Origin: Roseiarcus sp963775575 | GTDB lineage: Bacteria > Pseudomonadota > Alphaproteobacteria > Rhizobiales > Beijerinckiaceae | Direction of reading: 5' to 3' | Assembly: GCA_963775575.1 (NCBI GenBank) | Contig: CAVZJG010000002.1 | Span: 2,356,001 to 2,420,000, forward strand | Length of the DNA stretch: 64,000 bases | In this document: in pieces, positions 61,244-64,000 of the stretch | How positions within the stretch are numbered: the first letter of the stretch is position 1 | Layout: every line of letters begins with the position of its first letter | Translations under genes and position numbers: made by a program | The notes under the pieces: generated by a model | Databases searched by the model: none | What the model saw: the letters and a program-made list of their open reading frames with translations, nothing else | What the model was told of the DNA's origin: nothing

Positions 61244-62574
61244 ACCCGCTTCGTCTTTTGTCGCGCACCAAACTCTATTGGGGCTTGGCGCTCATCTGCC
61301 TGATCGGCGCGCTCGCCTCGCCGCACACGTCCTCGGGCAGGAACATCTTCCTTTCTTACCAAAACCTGACCGACGTGCTCAGGCAGGTGTCGATCACCGG
61401 CCTCGTCGCGACCGGCATGACGATCGTCATCCTGCTCGGCGGCATCGATCTGTCGGTCGGCTCGGTCATGGGCTGTTCCTCGGTCATCTGCGCGATGCTT
61501 CTGACCAGGCCGGGATGGACGCCCGCCGCCGTCATGGGCGCGCCCGCCGCGATGATCTCGGTCGCGCTCGCGGTCGGCTTTTTCGCACGATTCGTCTTCA
61601 ATGGCCTCGAGCGTGGGCGCGACGTCGAGGCGGGCCGGCGGCGCGAGATCGCGCTGGGGCCGTGGCGCGGCTTGCGCATACCCGTGCTGCTGGGTTTTGC
61701 CGCCGGCGCCGCGGCCGCCGCTTTCGTCGTATCGCAAGTTCCGGGCAAATTCGGGGTCCTCGGGGTCCTGCTGGTGACGCCGTGCTTCTCCCTTATGCTC
61801 GGCGCGATCAACAGCGCGTTCATTGTCAACGGACGGCTGCAGCCGTTCATCGCGACGCTCGCGATGATGGTCAGCGCGCTGGGCATCGGGCGCCTCACCG
61901 GCGGCCAGAACTACGCGGTAATTCCCGTCTACACGGGGACGAATGCGACCGAGAATTTCGAAATCCTGCGCTCGATGGTGGGGGGCTTCGTCCCGATGCC
62001 GAGCATCTTCTTCCTCGTCACCATCATCGGGTTCGGCGCGGTTCTCAAGTTCACCACCTTCGGGCGCTACGTCTACGCGATCGGCGGCAACGTCGAGGCG
62101 GCGAAGCTCTCCGGCGTCAAGGTCGCGCAGGTGCAGTTCTCCGCCTACGTCATTTCCGGCATGCTGGCCGGACTCGCCGGCGTGTTGTTCGTCGCGCAAT
62201 ACCGCCAAGGCAAGCCGGACGCGGGATCGGAACTCGAGCTCGACGCGATCGCCGCCGTCGTCATCGGCGGCACGAGCCTTATGGGCGGGCGAGGCAGTCT
62301 TGCCGGCACCTTTGTCGGCGTGCTCATCTTTGGGCTGCTTTCCGACATTCTTCAATTGCAGAACATCGACTCCAACGTTCAGCTCCTGATGAAGGGGCTG
62401 ATCATCGTCGGAACGGTGCTGGTGCAGGAACAGAATCTTGGTCAGCTGATGACGCGGTGGCGGGGCGGCCGTTCGGCTACCGCGCCGCCGCGGACGGGAT
62501 CGGCCGACATCCGTCGGCCGCTTGACGCCGTGGAGGCGTCAACAGTAGGGGAGAATGCTCATGAAACGTCGTGA
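61240..62574 (+). CDS. Sugar ABC transporter permease (RbsC-like)
   Basis: A 444-residue CUT2 permease, longer than the usual 320-350: an extra hydrophilic insert with GLERGRDVEAGRRREIALGPW (about 120-145) plus extra helices lies between the first and second half, an organisation known from xylose (XylH-like) permeases. The family block GMTIVILLGGIDLSVGSVMG is at about 60-79, and the late signature GTSLMGGRGSLAGTFVGVLI near 345-365. Substrate might be a pentose; inferred from the insert only. It overlaps the binding-protein gene by 14 bases. Confidence 0.93.
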   Translation: MNPLRLLSRTKLYWGLALICLIGALASPHTSSGRNIFLSYQNLTDVLRQVSITGLVATGMTIVILLGGIDLSVGSVMGCSSVICAMLLTRPGWTPAAVMGAPAAMISVALAVGFFARFVFNGLERGRDVEAGRRREIALGPWRGLRIPVLLGFAAGAAAAAFVVSQVPGKFGVLGVLLVTPCFSLMLGAINSAFIVNGRLQPFIATLAMMVSALGIGRLTGGQNYAVIPVYTGTNATENFEILRSMVGGFVPMPSIFFLVTIIGFGAVLKFTTFGRYVYAIGGNVEAAKLSGVKVAQVQFSAYVISGMLAGLAGVLFVAQYRQGKPDAGSELELDAIAAVVIGGTSLMGGRGSLAGTFVGVLIFGLLSDILQLQNIDSNVQLLMKGLIIVGTVLVQEQNLGQLMTRWRGGRSATAPPRTGSADIRRPLDAVEASTVGENAHETS

Positions 62575-63535
62575 TTTCCTAAAACTCTCCGGGACGATAG
62601 CGGGCGTTGCGATGACCACCTACCTGCCTGCCGGCTGGACGCCGGCGCGGGCGGCGGCGAAATGGAAGGTCGGCTTCAGCCAGTGCACGACGCTCGAGCC
62701 GTGGCGCGTGCAATTCAACAAGGACATCGAAGCCGAAGCCAAGCTCCATCCCGAGGTGGAGCTCATCATCACCGACGGCCAGGACAAGACGGAGAAGCAG
62801 GTCGCCGATTGCGAGAACCTGATCGTCCAGCAAGTCAACGTGATCTTGATCTCGCCGAAGGAATCGGCGGGCCTCACCGGCGTGGTGGAGAAGGCGATCG
62901 ACGCCAAGATCCCGGTGATCGTGCTCGACCGCAACGTCGACACCAAGCGCATCACCCAGTTCATCGGTGGCGACAACGTGCTGATCGGCAAGGCCGTCGG
63001 CGAGTACGCCGTGAAGCTGCTCGGCGGACCGGGCAAAGCGCAAGGCAACGTCGTCGAGATCTGGGGCGGGATGGGCACGGCGCCCGCTCACGATCGCCAT
63101 GACGGCTTCCACGCCTTCACCGACAAGGAGCCCGGCATCAAGTACCTGCTCAACAACCAGTCGGGCGACTGGAAGCAGGACAAGGCCTACGACATCATGA
63201 CGACGGCCTTGCGCAACAACGAGAAGATCGACCTCGTCTACGGGCACAACGACCCGATGGCTTATGGCGCGTATCTTGCCGCGAAGGACGCCGGGCGCGA
63301 CAAGGACATCAAGTTCATCCTGGGAATCGACTCATTGCCCGACGAGGGGGTGACGTGGGTCCATAAGGGATTCCTCACGGCGACCTTCCTCTATGCGACG
63401 CCCGGCGCGGAGGGGCTGCGACAGGCGGTCAAGCTGCTCAACGGAGAGAAGATCGAGCCGGTTATCACCCTGCCGACCTTGCGGGTCGACAAGGACAACG
63501 CCGACGAAATTCTCAAGAAGAATGGCCTGCTGTGA
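62561..63535 (+). CDS. Sugar ABC transporter substrate-binding protein (RbsB-like)
   Basis: A 324-residue periplasmic protein with a Tat signal (MKRRDFLKLSGTIAGVAMTTYLPAGW, cleavage after ARA). The Peripla_BP_4 fold is shown by KVGFSQCTTLEPWRVQFNKDIEAEA, LIISPKESAGLTGV, IPVIVLDRNVD, VYGHNDPMAYGAYLA, GIDSLPDEG and FLTATFLY. ATG 62561 with AGGGGAG seven bases upstream is preferred to 62555. Its gene order after ATPase and permease is unusual, as many CUT2 operons start with the binding protein. A hairpin terminator follows. Confidence 0.93.
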   Translation: MKRRDFLKLSGTIAGVAMTTYLPAGWTPARAAAKWKVGFSQCTTLEPWRVQFNKDIEAEAKLHPEVELIITDGQDKTEKQVADCENLIVQQVNVILISPKESAGLTGVVEKAIDAKIPVIVLDRNVDTKRITQFIGGDNVLIGKAVGEYAVKLLGGPGKAQGNVVEIWGGMGTAPAHDRHDGFHAFTDKEPGIKYLLNNQSGDWKQDKAYDIMTTALRNNEKIDLVYGHNDPMAYGAYLAAKDAGRDKDIKFILGIDSLPDEGVTWVHKGFLTATFLYATPGAEGLRQAVKLLNGEKIEPVITLPTLRVDKDNADEILKKNGLL

Positions 63536-63556
63536 TCGTCTGCAAGGTCTCGATCG

Positions 63557-63581
63557 GAGCCGCGCCTGGATGGCGCGGCTC
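63557..63581 (+). terminator. Terminator of the sugar ABC operon
   Basis: GAGCCGCGCC-TGGAT-GGCGCGGCTC, perfect 10-bp arms, 21 bp after the last stop, followed by TCGTTG. Confidence 0.7.
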
Positions 63582-63761
63582 TCGTTGCATCTGTGGAGCA
63601 CGGCCGTCGCCTGGCGCACGGCAATGCGAACCGTCCGCTTGGCCGGTCAGATCAGGCATGGCGCATGTTGCAGCCCTGCCGATCGCTCGGACAGGCGCCG
63701 GTCACATCAGGAAACGAAACATAACGCGCAACCGGGGCATCGAATTGAAGCTGACCGAGCG

Positions 63762-63924
63762 GTGAACGCTTCGCGCGGCGTCTTGCGCGCGTTCGAGCCC
63801 GCGGACATGGACGGCGTCGCCGGCCTCTGGGTCGACGCGTGGAAGACGACGGCGCCGCGAGAGCGGGCTTGACTGGTTCCTGATCGGCGACCGCCATGGA
63901 GAACTCATAGGGTCGGCAGATTAA
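63762..63924 (+). pseudogene. GNAT acetyltransferase N-terminal remnant
   Basis: From GTG 63762 the frame reads LRAFEPADMDGVAGLWVDAWKTTAP, a typical start of a GNAT-family N-acetyltransferase, then stops at 63870. The continuation GLDWFLIGDRHGELIGSAD lies in a neighbouring frame and ends at TAA 63922. The catalytic acetyl-CoA motif (R/QxxGxG/A) is absent, so this is a truncated, frameshifted fragment. Confidence 0.45.
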
Positions 63925-63958
63925 GCGCACTGTCACTGTAATTCAAATTTTTCCAAGC

Positions 63959-64000
63959 CTTTCCAAGGAAAATCCAAGCTTTTCCAAGGAAATTCCAAAC
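63959..64000. repeat. AT-rich 21-bp tandem repeat at window edge
   Basis: Two 21-bp units (63959-63979 and 63980-64000) share TTTCCAAGGAAA, itself a palindrome, plus a TCCAA tail; a partial unit precedes them (TTTTTCCAAGC, 63948-63958). The array may continue beyond the window. Confidence 0.65.

Larger units (their letters stand above)
63536..64000. other. Right-edge region without an intact gene
   Basis: After the sugar operon no intact gene is visible in 465 bases. Contents are the terminator hairpin, a decayed acetyltransferase start, and AT-rich tandem repeats reaching the edge. Confidence 0.55.

Noticed and set aside
63393..63872. 159-codon frame overlapping the end of the sugar-binding protein gene
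   Set aside because: The first half is a shadow of the binding-protein gene; only its tail carries the GNAT-like remnant reported separately.

Overview
The window is a high-GC bacterial chromosome segment. Gene content and order (dapF beside a DUF721 gene and mutY, a TIGR02301-family gene, ATP-type pckA, plant-type gshA, TlpA, DUF3828, BMP-type nucleoside ABC operon) point to an alphaproteobacterium of the order Hyphomicrobiales (Rhizobiales). A Beijerinckiaceae/Methylocystaceae-like relative is my guess and cannot be settled from the sequence alone. I saw no rRNA, tRNA or CRISPR array.

Layout. 1-3,344 is a lower-GC accessory block on the minus strand: an unrecognised gene and, overlapping it by ATGA, a long TPR-repeat gene that runs off the window start. 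3,506-24,535 is mostly housekeeping: nadE, dapF, DUF721, mutY, HAD phosphatase, pckA, a complete nucleoside/BMP-type ABC importer (11,144-16,036), NUDIX, pdxH, J-domain co-chaperone, a polyhistidine mini-protein, gshA, a MATE exporter and ispH. 24,641-29,485 is an accessory pocket: a MazEF/PemK-like toxin-antitoxin pair, an IS3-family insertion sequence, and a 928-residue protein joining a TM0106/RecB-like region, an RNase H-like domain and an IS66-type DDE transposase. 29,791-42,186 returns to core genes: hemH, msrB, an LssY_C protein, purU, the tesA/ybbA-ybbP cluster, ftsH, a YjbQ gene, a frameshifted tlpA and argH. 42,195-48,172 is mixed: arfB, a DUF4276 (TOPRIM-like) plus AAA ATPase pair wedged against leuC, an ArsR/amidohydrolase divergon and a broken SnoaL-like gene. 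48,227-53,525 has a TetR regulator facing a membrane-fused CrtI-like oxidoreductase, a DUF3828 protein, a solo TRAP-type binding protein and mobA. 53,526-56,076 is an insertion hot spot with a second, diverged copy of the same IS3 element beside 28-bp repeats. 56,077-63,535 holds a PAS/GAF/GGDEF diguanylate cyclase, a LacI regulator with tandem operators, and the sugar ABC importer it probably controls. The window closes with a decayed acetyltransferase fragment and a 21-bp AT-rich tandem repeat.

Most promising for new biology: the nuclease/RNase H/IS66-transposase fusion at 26,699-29,485, whose base composition changes sharply near the domain junction; the AAA + DUF4276 pair; and the TPR-expansion gene pair at the left edge. 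Two core genes (dapF and mobA) appear to start at ATT and ATC codons behind strong ribosome binding sites.
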